Shown here: positions 38,691 to 51,439 of the stretch, piece by piece
Numbering within the stretch: the first letter of the stretch is position 1
Layout: each line of letters opens with the position of its first letter
Assembly (NCBI GenBank): GCA_027943335.1
Contig: BSBK01000765.1
Coordinates: forward strand, 1,456,001-1,520,000
Length of the DNA stretch: 64,000 nucleotides
Origin: Chamaecyparis obtusa
Taxonomy: Eukaryota; Streptophyta; Pinopsida; Cupressales; Cupressaceae
Reading direction: 5' to 3'
Translations under genes and position numbers: made by a program
Notes under the pieces: generated by a model
Database searches by the model: none
What the model was told of the DNA's origin: nothing
What the model saw: the letters and a program-made list of their open reading frames with translations, nothing else

Positions 38691-39567
38691 CAAGGTTAGG
38701 CCCATGATTATAGAGAAAGGTCATGAATTTACACACATGGTTAAGCTAGTGGTTTGCATGACTTCGTTAGTTAAAACCATAACTAGGATATGGGGGTTGT
38801 GAGGTCATGCTGGCAATTTGTGTAACTTCATGATAGTGAAGGGAAAGAGGTTTGCGGGGCTTCGCAAGGGTTTTAAGGTCGTTTGAAGTGGCGGTTACGA
38901 AGTTGCATAGGAGCATCTGGCGGTTAGGCATAACTTTGGAAAGGTTTTGAAGTCATGACAAGGTCTTGTTCATAACATCTCAAGGTTTTTCCCCATGGTC
39001 AGTTAAACAGTCCCGATCTCCTGAAAAGGTCAAGCGTAACTTTGCAATGTCAGGTTTTGTTCAAAATCAAAAGCCCCGAAGTTATGCCAGGAGGTTTGCA
39101 GAACTTTGCAAAAGGTAAAGCATGTAACTGTTAGCATGTTACGAAGTCACGACTAGTTGTTGCCTAATTTCTCAACAGTCAAAAGGTTATGATGGTGATG
39201 GGTTCTAAAGTCCCGAATAATGATGTGCGTAACTTCAGAAGGTGTCGAAGGTAGAATCAAGTAGCATGCCATGTGGAAAGCACCGAAGAATGATGAAAAG
39301 TATATAATGAGATTTCAAATAATTTTTTAAATGCCAGTGGTCATAGTTATAAAACCCAACGACCATCTATAGACTAATGGAGCAAGTGAGGATTGAAGAC
39401 AACTTTCTTTTGGTTTTTCTTATGTTTTCTAAATTTTCATTATATAATCTGACAGTTGCAACCGTTGACATAGGATTAGTTTTTCATTATGAAGATTCAT
39501 GTTGATTTGAAGCTTGTTTGCATCCTTTCATTTGCATATAAATGAGGATACCAAAATCAATAAGGGC

Positions 39568-40184
39568 CCCTAGGAGAGACAAATCAAAACTTTCATAGAA
39601 TAGAATTAAATCAACAACTGCAGACATGAACTCAGATGTACTATTTTTTCAAAATTAATAAAAGATAAGTGTTTTTTTGTCTCACTTGTGGCAAGAAGGT
39701 CCAATTCTTATTCAATTAGTCCCTTGGATAAATCTAGTTCATTAGATTGCCTCACTGTGCAACTCTTATGTTATTGTGATTTCAAAATTAGTTGCAATCA
39801 GAGCATCAGTTAGAAGGATTGGTTTTCAAACTTCTCTCTAACTTATTGGTCTCTCAGAGTTAGAGTTAAATTCAATAAGACTAATTGTAACTATATAGTT
39901 TTAAAATCACAATTCATACAGATGGTTTTGAGGTAATACTCTTGTTTCTAATAACAAGTTATTAAAACTGTCTCCAAGGTTGTACATAGGATTGAAATTG
40001 GATTGACTTTATTGCCCAAGTTTAAATAGGCACTGGTCTTATCAATTGTTGGATTATAGTCATTTGATTCATTTTTTAAAGTTTGTGATCTTCTATTCAA
40101 CATTCATTTACACAAGCAATATATTTTAAAGCATTCTTTCAAAAGAAATATTATTCTTATCTTATGTTCTATTATGATGTGTGA
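39568..40184. other. Loop of the fold-back element
   Basis: About 617 bp between the arms, AT-rich, with no open frame of note and no transposase motif. Confidence 0.55.
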
Positions 40185-41495
40185 GAGCCCTTGTTGATTT
40201 TGGTATCCTCATTTATATGCAAATGAAAGGATGCAAACAAGCTTCAAATCAACATGACCCTTCATAAAGAAAAACTAATCCTATGTCAATGGCTGCAACT
40301 GCCAGATTACATAATAAAAATCTAAAAAACATAAGAAAATCCAAATGCAAGCTATCTTCAATCCATAATTGCTCCATTAGTTTGTAGATGGTCATCGGGT
40401 TTCATAACTGTGACCGTTGGCATTTACAATATTAGTTGAAATCTTGTTGTACACACTTGACTACTGAGATTATATCCCTGAGATTTGTATCTATATTTAT
40501 TTTATCTCGTACAGCCACGTGCATACCCTTCATTGGTCTTAGGCATACCCTTCCTCTTGCAAAGTTATGCAGATTATCATCGTACCCTTAGAACCCCCAT
40601 ATCCTAGCTATGATTTTAACTGCCAAAGTCATGCCAACCACTCGCTTAACCATGTGTCAACTTCACGACCTTTCTCTTTAACTATGGGCCTAACCTTGTG
40701 AAGCTACGTTTGATCAGTTGGTGCACCAACACGACATCGTAACTGCCACCCTGAATAGTCAATCAAACCTCACGATGTCCCACAAACTACCTGATGTCAA
40801 TTTCATAGCTTTGAAATGCACTCTGTTGACGGTATTCATAACTCGCAAAGTCATGCTAACTATCAGCCAAACACCTTCGTAACTTCGTGACCTTTAGCCC
40901 AGACCACTAACATAACCATTGAAGTCATGCCAACTACTATCTTAACCACTTCGTAACCGCTAGCTCCAACCTTTGACCTAGCCACTTGAAGCTACGTAAA
41001 ATTCATACGTAACTTTATGACCTTCAGCCCAGACCACCAACATAACCACCAAAGTCACGCCAAATGTCAACCAAACCCCTTCATAACTTTGGAACCACTA
41101 GCATTGACCCTCCTTCTAGCCTATCAAAGTTACGCTAACTCTCAACTTGAGCATTATGTACCTTTGGGACCGCCAACTCTAACCAACGAAGTCACACACA
41201 TCATCACCCCAAACTAGTCATCATCCAACTCATTAGCAAGTGCCATGTGACACCTTCTGATTTGTCTTTTTGTGCCACATCAACAGTCTACTTCAGCTCT
41301 AGCTTTCTAAAATTTATCTTCATCTTATTCTAGGCACACCAAAGTCAATAATCGGTTCCACATTGACTTACCCGTGTGTGAGTGTGCCATGAGCCCTCTA
41401 CCAAAAGGTGTTGCATCTTTGGCAAGTGATAAAGTAAGCGCTAACATATAAAAGAACAAATGTAGCATTGTGCATCACCAATGTGGGTATGTCGT

Positions 41496-42989
41496 TTGTG
41501 CTATTTGCATCAAGATGTCGTAAACCAACCTGTGGAAATCACTTTCTCATACACATAATGACACCATTGAAACTCAGAAACCCTTTCATCGGTGAGACTA
41601 AACCCGATACACACACTGCAATCATCATCGGCCAAGGTCATAGACAGTGTGTCAAGGATTTTTGAAATTGAGAAGCAATAAGTATTTCACAAAGGGGAAG
41701 ATTGAGTGTCATGACACTATGGTATTTTCTTCACTATGTCACATCATGTGATTCTAGGGTGGTGTAAAATGATGGTGTATGTCAGTACATATTTAATGAG
41801 AAGATTTTTGTTGGGATATCGTAGAAGTGTTGGACATGGGATCTACAATTAGGGACATTAATGACACTTATCAATAGGTTTAAATTATTCACTAGTACAT
41901 AATCTAGGCTAAGATTTTGATTCAATATTAAAAGGGATAATTTTTATGGGATATGAGTTTTGATTCATCAACATTCATTATTTTTATTTTTTGAGGCAAG
42001 CCACCTTACGTGAAACATTCCTTCAAAATTTAATGTTGCTACCAAGTTGGTGATTAATTTCTTTATATATTCTCGGTAGTGGAATAGTACAACACTAAAC
42101 ACGGGGCACTTTCTAATTTTGGATGATAGAATGGGTCTTCCAATAGCTAAGGGATCATCAAATGAGAATACAAAACTTGTTCTCCAACCAAATTTGTATA
42201 TCAACGAGGAGAATCAAAAGGATGTCCTGAGTCATCTCATGTCTGCAGTATGGGAACATGCTACCAATTACGCCATATACCAAAGCGATATGTTCGAACT
42301 AGAAGTAGAATAGGACAAGGTGGAGATGCACACTATTTTTTAGGAACATGGCTTAGACCATGAGGGGTTCCAAGAGGAGTTGAACCGATTATTTTTTGGC
42401 CTTCGCATCAATTGATTGTTACCTTTTGGATTTTGGAAGCTGTTATGAAATGATCTTTTTCCTTTCTAATGATATCTAAGGGCCTTCAGGATACTATAAC
42501 AATTAGGATATGTAGGCTTTTCCTCTGAAATATTAACTTTTGTAATTACGAATATACTTTTGGAAAAGTTATGAATTGTAAATAGTTGGAAGCCCGTCAC
42601 TTCCCCTTCTGGGGAAACCACAACCATTCAATATAACTTTAAATTAGGCATGACTAAGAGAAACAAAGGGGGGGTTTTGGGGATTCAACCGATAGCATAA
42701 AAACTTAATTGTATCATTTTATAAATTAATCCAAATTACAAGATCATTTTTCAAATAGTGTTATATGCATTATTTACTAATTTAGAAACACAAAAACTTA
42801 AGTTTTGAATTTAGACTCACCCTTATACTTCAAATTTCAATACAGTAACATCATGAACAATAGTTTGGTAAATTGTAAATGTAATTATTAATATGAGTCA
42901 AGATTCAAGAAGTACAGTATATGAAGTATTTTGATTCTGCATAAATACATATTAACTGAATGTTAAATCACTTCACTGACTCAGTGAGC
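41496..42989. other. Spacer with one unassigned short frame
   Basis: No recognised gene. A plus-strand frame at 42119-42313 (MDDRMGLPIAKGSSNENTK to MFELEVE) continues past its stop as DKVEMHTIF and EHGLDHEGFQEELNRLFF to about 42412, which reads more like decayed protein than noise. I do not recognise its family and it has at least two stops. Confidence 0.35.
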
Positions 42990-45915
42990 ATTCTGATGCT
43001 TCTAAATCCCACATGGAATCTTGCTCCTGAAATTGACTAGTAGTAACAGGTTCCTCTTCATTCTGAGTCGGGTGTTCAAAATCAAAAATTTCTTCATTTT
43101 CATTCTGAGTCTAGGACCAAGATCCATCGTTTGTCTCAAAACTAGTAGTAGCACCACTAGGTTTTGAACTTCTGCAAAGCCCTTGTCTTTCACGCATGGA
43201 ATTCCAAATTGCCAATGCCCTATCATAAGGAAAATCTCTAACATTGTATTGAGTTACAAACAACCTCAAGAAAGTTTCCAAATTTTTGTCTAGTTTGTTT
43301 CTAATCTTTGATTTCAAAAACCCCAATGCACTAAAAACTCTTTCATCTTCCACCAACTCCAATATCATTGTTTTACATAAATCATCAAGTTTGAAATATT
43401 CTGATATTGAGTCATGAAATACTTCACTCTTCTCTATCGTTTTCCAAAGTCTAGTTATTACACCAGGCTCAAATGGATTCTCCAAGTTTTTCAACTATGA
43501 TTTCATACATGATGCAAAATTTCTACATTGTTTTTTAAGATTAGCTTAGTCTAAATTTCTTTCAATCAGTTTTTTCATTGCAATCTATATGTTTTGAAAA
43601 CTCTCTCACCAATTCATCATTTTTTTATGAAATATATGTGCATCATTTTGTTTACCTCTTACGTTTTTCCAAAAATGAGGAAACACACAACCCATGGCTT
43701 CAAGAATTTCTTCTTGAGGGAACCTTTCACAAATCTCAGTTGAAAGTTGGTAAGGAAATTGACTTCAAATTATCACTAATAGATTTAACAATCCTATCAA
43801 AATATGTCTTTTTAACTGGAAGTAATCTATATCACTTTCCCGTCTTAGATTGGTGCATTGGTATTTCATATCCTTTCACAAACACACATAAATCATTTTT
43901 ACATTAAATTGTACAAAAATCCCAGCATGATTCAAATCTATAATTATCTACCACCTAAAAAAATTGGGCTTTGAAGTGTTGTCATATTTGAATACAGAGC
44001 ATCCAGGGCAATGCATGTCATTCTACGTAAACTTCTATACTCATGGCTATAGATAGTTCTGTCTTGGGCTTTATTAACAAGTTTGGTCATTAAATCCAGC
44101 ATGGGGAGAAGACTAGCTAAAGTTAATAGAGTCTCTATATCTCTTAACTTATGTAACAGATCAGGAGCTTTGTCTATTGTGAGGCATTGCTCATATATTA
44201 GTTTGATCAAGGATTGATATTCTGTTAGAACTCGTTCTACTGGTCTATGCAAAGAGATCCATCTGGTCTCAACATCCTTGAGAAGCTTGTTTCCTATTGT
44301 TACTCCCTTTGAAAAAATATTAAATTCTACAAAACGTTTAGGACTTCTATAGAAGTAAGAGTATAGCTTGCGGACTAGATCTTCAACTTTTGACACTGTA
44401 GGAAAACTGCTTACAATTTGATATGCTAAATTCATTTGATAGGCCATGCAATGTATGCCAAGCATGCAAGGTGAAATACTAGTTTGTAATATTGCACAAA
44501 GACCATTCCTTTGGCCTTGCATTATTGCAGCTCCATCATCTCCAACACACGCAAATATTTTTCCAGTTGTCAAATCATCCATACCAGCAACTTCATTCAA
44601 ATATTTCTTGACTTCAAAATATAAGTTTTTTGTTATTGAATTGCCCCTCATTTTACGAACACAAAATAGATGACCTTGGAGGACATGTTCTTTATTGTAT
44701 ACACATGCATACAGACCCAAGCAGTGTTATCTACTGCAATAACTTCATCTATGGATAATGAAATAAATCTGGACTATTTTACTTTCTCGCATAAATTTTT
44801 CTTTTCCACCTCAAAAAGACAGTTTGTCATTTCCCATCCAATGTTTGTTGACCAATGTGGCATAGGATTGTGAGGAACTCTCAAAAAAGATAATAAATTA
44901 CCATATTCTGAGAAGTCTCTCATAGGATGCCCTCTAGACAGAATATGAAAAACAACACTCATCTGAACAGTCTTTGCCAGGTTTGCTTCATTGGCTACAT
45001 GTTTAAACCCAACCTTGATTGGATTTCCACAACTAGAAATTACTGTCATTCTCTTGTTATGCTCTTCATATTCTACATCATACTTAACATGAAGACATTT
45101 TTCCTTTTATTTCCATCTCACTACTGATATTTCTTGTATGTCTATGGTCTATTTTCATAAACCTTACCAATATGCTTTTCTATAATGTCAAGCTTTGGCT
45201 GCAACATCTTCTTTGTTTTAGTTTTCTAGGTACAAATCTTACACCTGTATTTTGTTGGTTGTTCATCATTTTTTAAGGTTGGTTCAATGAACTAGTACTT
45301 TACTACCCAATCAACCTTAAAAATTCTTCTCACTTCCCACTCTAGCCCCATTTTTACTTTCCTTTTTCTTTTCTTCCTACCAACATCAATATTATCTTCA
45401 TTTCTAGCATTTTCATCCAACTGGTTTTGTGTATCCCTCATAAAATCTTCTGATGTGCCACCATTGTTATCCTCATTTGATGCATTTTGATTTAACTCAA
45501 TGAAAACCCCAACTTGTGGTGGTAGTAATGGTGAGCTACTATAAATGGCTTTTGCACTTGCAATTGCAGAAGTCGATGGAACATAAACATTGCCAATTCC
45601 AAAGAAAGCATTTATTGTAGTATCTCTAAGTTTTGGGCATTTTGATTGTCTACCAATCCCTTCACTACCTTGAGGAGTATTACCCTTGTCTACCCTTCCA
45701 ATCCCATCACTTCCCTGAGGATTATTACCCTTGTCTACCCTTCCAATCCCTTCAATGATCTGAGGAGTCTTAGCCTTGTCAACTTCTAGGCTTGGCCTTT
45801 CATTTGCAATCCCTTCACTTCCTTGAGGAGTATCAGTCTTGCCCATGTCTGACATGGAAATCCATTCAGTACTATCACCACAATCAGAAGTATGAGTCTC
45901 AACCTCCCCTACCAT
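42990..45915 (-). pseudogene. hAT-family transposase pseudogene (BED finger, ZNF862/DUF4371-like)
   Basis: The minus-strand frame starts at ATG 45915 (MVGEVETHTSDCGDSTEW). It has a 15-residue repeat region (45840-45640), a basic patch GRKKRKRKVK, then a BED-like finger after a stop (YRCKICT ... LDIIEKHIGKVYE, 45260-45170). The next block (45049-44774) includes GFKHVANEANLAKTVQMSVV. Then come FISLSIDEVIAVDNTAWVC, GKIFACVGDDGAAIMQGQ, LGIHCMAYQMNLAYQIV and TRWISLHRPVERVL (44720-43944), the catalytic core pattern of hAT-like ZNF862-type proteins. The C-terminal block (43494-43111) has ELVEDERVFSALGFLKSKIRN and FPYDRALAIWNSM, the dimerisation region. Frameshifts between the blocks and several stops show decay. 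No terminal inverted repeats were found. Confidence 0.75.
45640..45840 (-). repeat. 45-bp tandem repeat coding a 15-residue unit
   Basis: Three to four copies of a unit that encodes variants of GNTPQGSEGIGRVDK on the minus strand (NTPQGSEGIG, NNPQGSDGIG, KTPQIIEGIG, DTPQGSEGIA). Copies differ by several bases and stay in frame in the N-terminal part of the hAT-like protein. Confidence 0.8.
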
Positions 45916-47266
45916 CTCAATCCCTTCACCAGCTTGAGGATACTCAAGATAGTCACCCTTGTCCGATATCTTGACCTCTCACTAGTCACTAGGATTCTAG
46001 GAATTAAAATTAATAGCAATATTGTGAAGTGTGAACAAATAATTACTTACCTTGGTCCTTTACACTTTCTCTAAAATGTTGAATTCTCGGTTTATTGTTA
46101 TAATTGTAATTTATAAATCTGGACCTCCAAAATTTTGTAATGGGACACGAAAAGACTGTAACAAATATGAAATTGTGTTAAAGTTTTCAAACTTTTGATT
46201 AACTGATTTGAATTTATATCAATCCATGATTCCAATTTCCATTTTTTTTTAATTCACGGGCTTTTCAAAATACATTAACATCTTGATTTAAGTGTGGTGA
46301 AAAATGTGTCGACCTGTTCAATGCACATTGTAGGAATTAAGAAACACTTGGCGAAATAAGTCCTGGTCAATATAACAATCCCGATGAATATAACGGTAGT
46401 AGATGATTCTAGCACATAGTTTACATAATACCACTTGGTTTTTTTGTGGGAGCTTGTTTTTATAAAAGAAACCACAAAGTTAGTTGTCAAGATGAGCTAG
46501 GTTAGCATTTGTGGAGGTTGGAAGCATGGCATGGGATGTGTGGTTGATTGATTGTTCACATAGAATGATTGTTTCTGGTTGGGGCTTTAAAGGCCTTCAT
46601 GGTGTATTGTAATAGAAGCATTGATGAATAATACATGGATTATGGATGCTTTTGGAGGCTAGGTTTTTCCATCATGAGGGTTTTCCCAAGATATATCCTA
46701 TGTCACAATTTTTTGGGTATGTTGTCTATTCTCTTGAATGTAGATTCTAAATACTTATTTGTTTATTCTATGTTATGGGTTATGTGGAAATTGTCATAAA
46801 GTTGGATGAAAGTTTCCTTAGACAAATAACATTAGGAAAATAATAAATACAAGGATTTAAAAGGTTTATGTGACCTAAATCGTAACATTCTCACACTTGA
46901 CATCATATATATTATAAATTACACTTGTAGAAATTTAAATAATCAACTAAAAAAATCAAGTCTGAAAGCCTTCCTAATGCAACAAGGGAAAGACATTTGT
47001 TATCCACAGATGTACCACTTCATCTTTAACATGCTCCTATGCTCTAAAAACAAATACCTACAATACTAATTAAGGTAACCACCATCAAGGAAAAAATAGT
47101 CCTCACATCCTCAAACATGCCACCTATGGAATGAAAGGAGCATGCCAAGGTCGAGCATACCAACTATCACTAAGTCCTACACCACTCTATACATGAACAC
47201 AAGCATGAAATTAAAATGTTAAAAAAAAGGCTCTGATGCAAGATGAAACAACTACTTTCAAACACA
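45916..47266. other. Spacer; possible remnant of a minus-strand Copia 3' end
   Basis: No gene. Near 46881-46901 the minus strand reads TGTCAAGTGTGAGAA followed by TGTTACGATTTAGG, which looks like a Copia polypurine tract and LTR start. A possible matching end (tgttaaag, RC CTTTAACA) lies near 46176. Both are weak. Confidence 0.3.
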
Positions 47267-47271
47267 AAACT
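47267..47271. repeat. Target site duplication AAACT (left) of Gypsy-2
   Basis: AAACT precedes the 5' LTR. The same five bases follow the 3' LTR at 57461-57465. Confidence 0.85.
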
Positions 47272-48071
47272 TGATGCAAGAGCATCTAGGGTGTAAGAGC
47301 AGTCTTGCATCATCCAAAAATATTGTTTAGTTTTCAATAAGAGTTATCTTTGGACAAGGTTACTATTTTTGGTAGGTTGTTCATTTGAGCACAAATTATT
47401 CTAATTGCTTCCCTGGAGGTTCATTTTGGATATTTACATTTGCTAGTAAAGTTTCATGGAAGGATCAAGTCTGGTTTTGAAGTTATTACATTTTTTGTTT
47501 GACCGAGGTGGTACAAAAAATTTGAACTCAATTTTGAAGGCTTTAGAGACTTCAAAAAGGGGTCAAAATTTGATCAACTAGCACTTCACAACATAAGGGC
47601 ATAGAGTGTTTCATGTCATTTCTGAAATGGTGTTATAATATCCAATCGACTGAATAGTTCACAAGTTATGGTTTTCAGAAGTTGGACCTTCAGGACTCTA
47701 GTTTCAATACAAGCGAAAAAGAGAGAAAAATTACTTAAGGTGGGAAATCAAACCGTTGGAAACCGAAATGGAAAAATTCCACTTTCTAGAATATTCTAAG
47801 GTAGCTAATTGTGCTACTTATATAGGGCTAAAGGGGATTTTTAGGGCTCAGTTCCAAAAGTGTAGATTGTGGCTTTGTCTTGCATATTATTGTTATGAAA
47901 ATGCCCATGTGGTTGTAGCATGTTATTTTTCTAAATATTGTAATTTTATTTTATTTAGGATAATAGAAAGAAATCATTTTTTTATTTTTATTAATCTATT
48001 CTTCCAAGTTTTTGTTTATTTTCCTATTGTATTGTGTGTTTTTGGTTAAATAAGGGGAGTACACTTCATCA
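47272..48071 (+). repeat. 5' LTR of Gypsy-2
   Basis: 800 bp, starting TGATGCAAGAGC and ending CTTCATCA (a TGATG/CATCA inverted pair). Its last ~300 bp (from about 47770) match 57156-57460 closely, including ctaattgtgctactt and ttgtgtgtttttggttaaat. Confidence 0.8.
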
Positions 48072-48072
48072 A

Positions 48073-48083
48073 GTGGTATCATA
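48073..48083 (+). promoter_or_regulatory. Primer binding site of Gypsy-2
   Basis: TGGTATCATAG starts one base after the LTR and matches the initiator Met-tRNA complement except for one base. Confidence 0.7.
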
Positions 48084-48174
48084 GAAGAAGTTCCTATGTG
48101 TGTAGACAAATCACTAAATGTGAGGTAGTTTGCACTAGGACTGTGGTTGAGGGTGTAAGAGATATCTTTAAAAA

Positions 48175-49250
48175 ATGCCTCCATGAAAGAATCACAGTGG
48201 AAGAATCACAGGTGTGACAGAAGAGAGTTTTAGAGCCCTGTAGAGGCAAGTGCAAGCACTACAAGAGGAGTTGCAAAGAGGAACTAATATTAGGGAAAGA
48301 GATGTGAGTGAGGATGAATTTGAAGGATAATTTGAAGAGGAGCAAAAAATGACTTGAGATCCAGATAAAGATAGTTTTTTTAGAGCCATTTCCAAGATTG
48401 GAAAGAGACCCAAGATTTAAGTTTCCCCATTTTCTAGAAATCTTAATCTAAAAGAGTTCATCGACTAGATCAATGATATGGAGGAGTACTTTGAGCTTGA
48501 GGAAAAACAAGATCTCGAGAGGGTCAAATTTGCAAAGGCTAAATTGAAAGGTCATACTAAAATTTGGTGGAAATAAGTTCAGCTGGAGAGAAATAGAAGA
48601 GGGAAGGAGAATATAACAAGGTGGGATCAGATGATGGAAAAGCTGAAGAGACAGTTCATTCCTATTGATTATGAGCTTGATTTACTGTAGAAAATGCAAG
48701 GATTGAAGCAAGAAGGAAAATATGTCCAGGAGTATATAGGGGAGTTCTATTAGGTTCTTATCAGAATGGGTTATTCTGAAGCTAACAAGGAGAAGGTTGC
48801 ACGTTACATAAATGGGTTGAGGTTAAGTATTCAAGAAGAGCTAATAATGTCTACCATTGAAGATGTATATTAATTTATTTTAAAGGTAGAAGAAAAATTT
48901 AAAAAGTTTGAGAGTAGACAAACTTGAAGAGATTGTGGTGGAAAGCTTGGTGGAGGGTCTTATGGAGGCTAAAATGAAGATCAAAAGAATGATGACTCGA
49001 GTAGCAGTCAGAATCAAAGAGGAAATAATTCTTTTCACCCTCACAATTAAAATAATAGAGATCAGAGAGAAAGAGTAAGAGGGAAAGGACTAGGAAGAGT
49101 AGGTTTTCATGGGACATGTTTCCATTATAGAGAAGGACATATAGCTTACGAGTGTCCAAGCAACATCAAGGGAAAAAAAATAGAAAACACGATGACAATG
49201 CACGAGTTGTGCATGTAGATGAAGATGCCAAGTCATCACATTCTAAAGAT
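48175..49250 (+). pseudogene. Gypsy-2 gag
   Basis: From ATG 48175 with several stops the frame includes VKFAKAKLKGHTKIWWK, then ITRWDQMMEKLKRQFIPIDY, VARYINGLRLSIQEELIM and a knuckle CFHYREGHIAYEC, where the second Cys is Tyr. These match the plant Ty3/Gypsy Gag order. About eight in-frame stops are present, several at expected Gln or Trp positions. Confidence 0.8.
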
Positions 49251-49259
49251 GCTGAAAGA

Positions 49260-49933
49260 GGAGAGGTCTTTTTCACTTGAAGAGCCTTGCTAAATGTTGA
49301 GAAATAACCTAAGCAAAGGAAAAAAACTATTTTGCACAAAGTGTAATAGTAAGGTATGCAATGTCATTGTTGATAGTGGTAGTACTAATAATCTTGTTTC
49401 AGAGGAAATGGTAGATAAATTAAAGTTAGAGAGAAGAAAGCATTTGAATCCCTACAAGATTTCTTGCTAACAGAAGGATCACAAGGCTTTGGTCAAGGAA
49501 CAATCTCTAGTAGAGTTCAAAATTGGAAACTGTCATGATGAGGTATTATGTGATATTATGTCTAAAGACATTTTTCATTTGTTGTTAGGGAGACCATGGT
49601 AATTTTTTCATCGTGCAGTATATAATGGGTATACAAATATCTATTCTTTGACAAAGGATGGAGTCCGACACAAGTTGAATCCACTGAACGAAATAGAGGA
49701 AAAAGTATGTAGTAATACCATAATATGTTTAGTTGATGGAAAGAAGTTTCTAGAAGGAATGAAGAATGAACATATGTTTTTTTCTTTAATTCCAAGAGTT
49801 GATAAAGATGAAGTAGAAGATGTACTTTTAGAAGTTGCTGATTTTTTGGATGAGTTCTAAGATATTGTATATGATAATGTACCTGATGGATTTTTACCAA
49901 TAAAAAATATTAGTCATCAAATGGACTTGATTA
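49260..49933 (+). pseudogene. Gypsy-2 protease and start of RT
   Basis: VIVDSGSTNNLVSEEMVDKL (about 49363-49422) is the retroviral-type protease site (DSGS). KDIFHLLLGRPW and then SLTKDGVRHKLNPL form the usual C-terminal part. The RT lead-in PDGFLPIKNISHQMDLI is cut at 49933 by Copia-3 and resumes at 55539 with TGASLSNKAAHRMTPTESEE, which restores a standard RT entry. Confidence 0.8.
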
Positions 49934-50097
49934 TGTTAGGAAATCAGATCTTTGGGAATTTATTATATTACTGATATATATATTGTTCTGATAAATTGTG
50001 ATGCTTATATAAATTATATTAAATATATATTGTGTTGTGACCGCAGGTATAGGAAGCAATGGACACTATTATTCATTGTCCTAAACTTGTGATCACA

Positions 50098-50135
<38 letters not shown>

Positions 50136-50545
50136 GCGCTGATGATTGGTTAGGACGGTAATCAATGCGTCCCTTATAAACGAAGAGCCATGACCCTTGT
50201 TAACAATAGTTGCTGTTAGTATTAGTACTAGCAACTGTTAACAACAGTCACTAGCACTAATAACAATAGCGACTAGTTTACTTTAAGGTTGTTGTATTAA
50301 CAACCAAATGTTATACGTTCATTTATGCACTCGACTCATTAGTCAACGCTTGCAATTTGTTTGATTATCGAACATAGTTCAATTAATATCAATGTGACTT
50401 TAATATATTAGTATGGTATTATCATTATTATATTTATAATATAATAATGATAATATGATAGTAATAATATAATCACAACTCTTCATTATTAATATTGTAT
50501 AATATATATATATATATATAATATGAATGAAGCTATATCTTAACA
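49934..50545 (-). repeat. Left LTR of Copia-3 (3' LTR in element orientation)
   Basis: 612 bp. It differs from its partner by roughly two dozen mostly transitional changes, plus a (CA)n run (about 50097-50121) and a 38-bp segment between two gttaacaa repeats (50199-50244) that the other copy lacks. Confidence 0.9.
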
Positions 50546-50556
50546 CTCCCTCTTAG
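50546..50556 (-). promoter_or_regulatory. Polypurine tract of Copia-3
   Basis: On the minus strand GCTAAGAGGGAG immediately precedes the LTR start TGTTAAG, as expected for second-strand priming. Confidence 0.7.
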
Positions 50557-50926
50557 CAAGTGAGTATTAAATATCAAAAGTCTATCATGACATCCGCCAC
50601 TTTGGGACACACAAGTTAATGTAGTCTCGTCATGAAAATAGATTTGAATATCATGATCTCCGCACAGTCGGGACACACAATTAAGTAGTCTATCATGATA
50701 TGGTTTCGTTATTACACAAGTAATAACAAGAGTCAAGATCTCCACACAATTGGGACACACACTTAAGTAGTCAATCTTGACACTTCGGTTAACTATTTAC
50801 AAGATCATCACCTTGAAATATTAACCCACACACAAAAATGATCATTTTTACACAATATTGCAATATATATTTTTATATTTATTCATGAATAAAAAACTTA
50901 CAAATAAGAGGAATTTAAACCATAAA

Positions 50927-51439
50927 TTACAACTTGATCATGCCAAGTTTGTTTCTGAAGTATTCTATCTTCAACTTTACAAGAGACTTAGTGAAAATAT
51001 CAGCACTTTGTTCTTTAGTACTAATGTACTCTAGCTTTATGATATTTCTCTCTACCATATCTCTTATGTAATGATATGGAATCTCGTTATGTTTGGATCT
51101 GTTATGGAAAACTGGATTAACAGATAACTTGATACAACTTTGATTGTCACAGTGAATTACAGTTGGATTTAGAGGTTTTCCAAATAATCCAAATAGTAGC
51201 TTTCTTAACCATACAGCTTCATGCGCTCCCATGGATGCTACCATGTATTCAGCTTCAATGGAGCTTAATGCTACTATTGACTGTTTTCGACTGAACCAAG
51301 AGATCATAGTTGACCCAAGACTAAAACAACACCCTGTAGTGCTTTTTCAATCAGTAGTACTTCCAACCCAATCAGAATTAGAATAACCTTGAAGATTGAT
51401 TTCTACCTTTTCACATTTTAGCCCAAATCCAATAGAGCC
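50927..51439 (-). pseudogene. Copia-3 RNase H
   Basis: LQGYSNSDWVGSTTD, a stop, then KSTTGCCFSLGSTMISWFSR and SSIEAEYMVASMGAHEAVWL lead to VIHCDNQSCIKLSVNPVFHN and SKHNEIPYHYIRDMVE. These are the hallmark segments of Copia RNase H. The frame ends with LVKLKIEYFRNKLGMIKL and a normal stop at 50924-50926. Two stops (after STTD near 51350 and after ILRYL at 51437) break the polyprotein. Confidence 0.9.

Larger units (their letters stand above)
38015..41495. mobile_element. Fold-back element: two long inverted arms with a 0.6-kb loop
   Basis: The left arm (about 38015-39567) and right arm (about 40185-41495) are diverged reverse complements. Examples: the outer ends cacattggtgatccacaatg (38027) and cattgtgcatcaccaatgtg (41467); the middle agttgcaaccgttgacatag (39453) against ctatgtcaatggctgcaact (40282); the inner ends gaggataccaaaatcaa (39544) and ttgattttggtatcctc (40194). 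Both arms carry short tandem units around ggcggctatgttggtggtc. No transposase is present in arms or loop. Long inverted repeats made of shorter tandem repeats are typical of Foldback-type DNA elements. Exact outer ends and target duplications could not be set by eye. Confidence 0.75.

Noticed and set aside
42119..42412. Small host gene
   Set aside because: It has at least two in-frame stops, no recognised domain and no clear exon borders.
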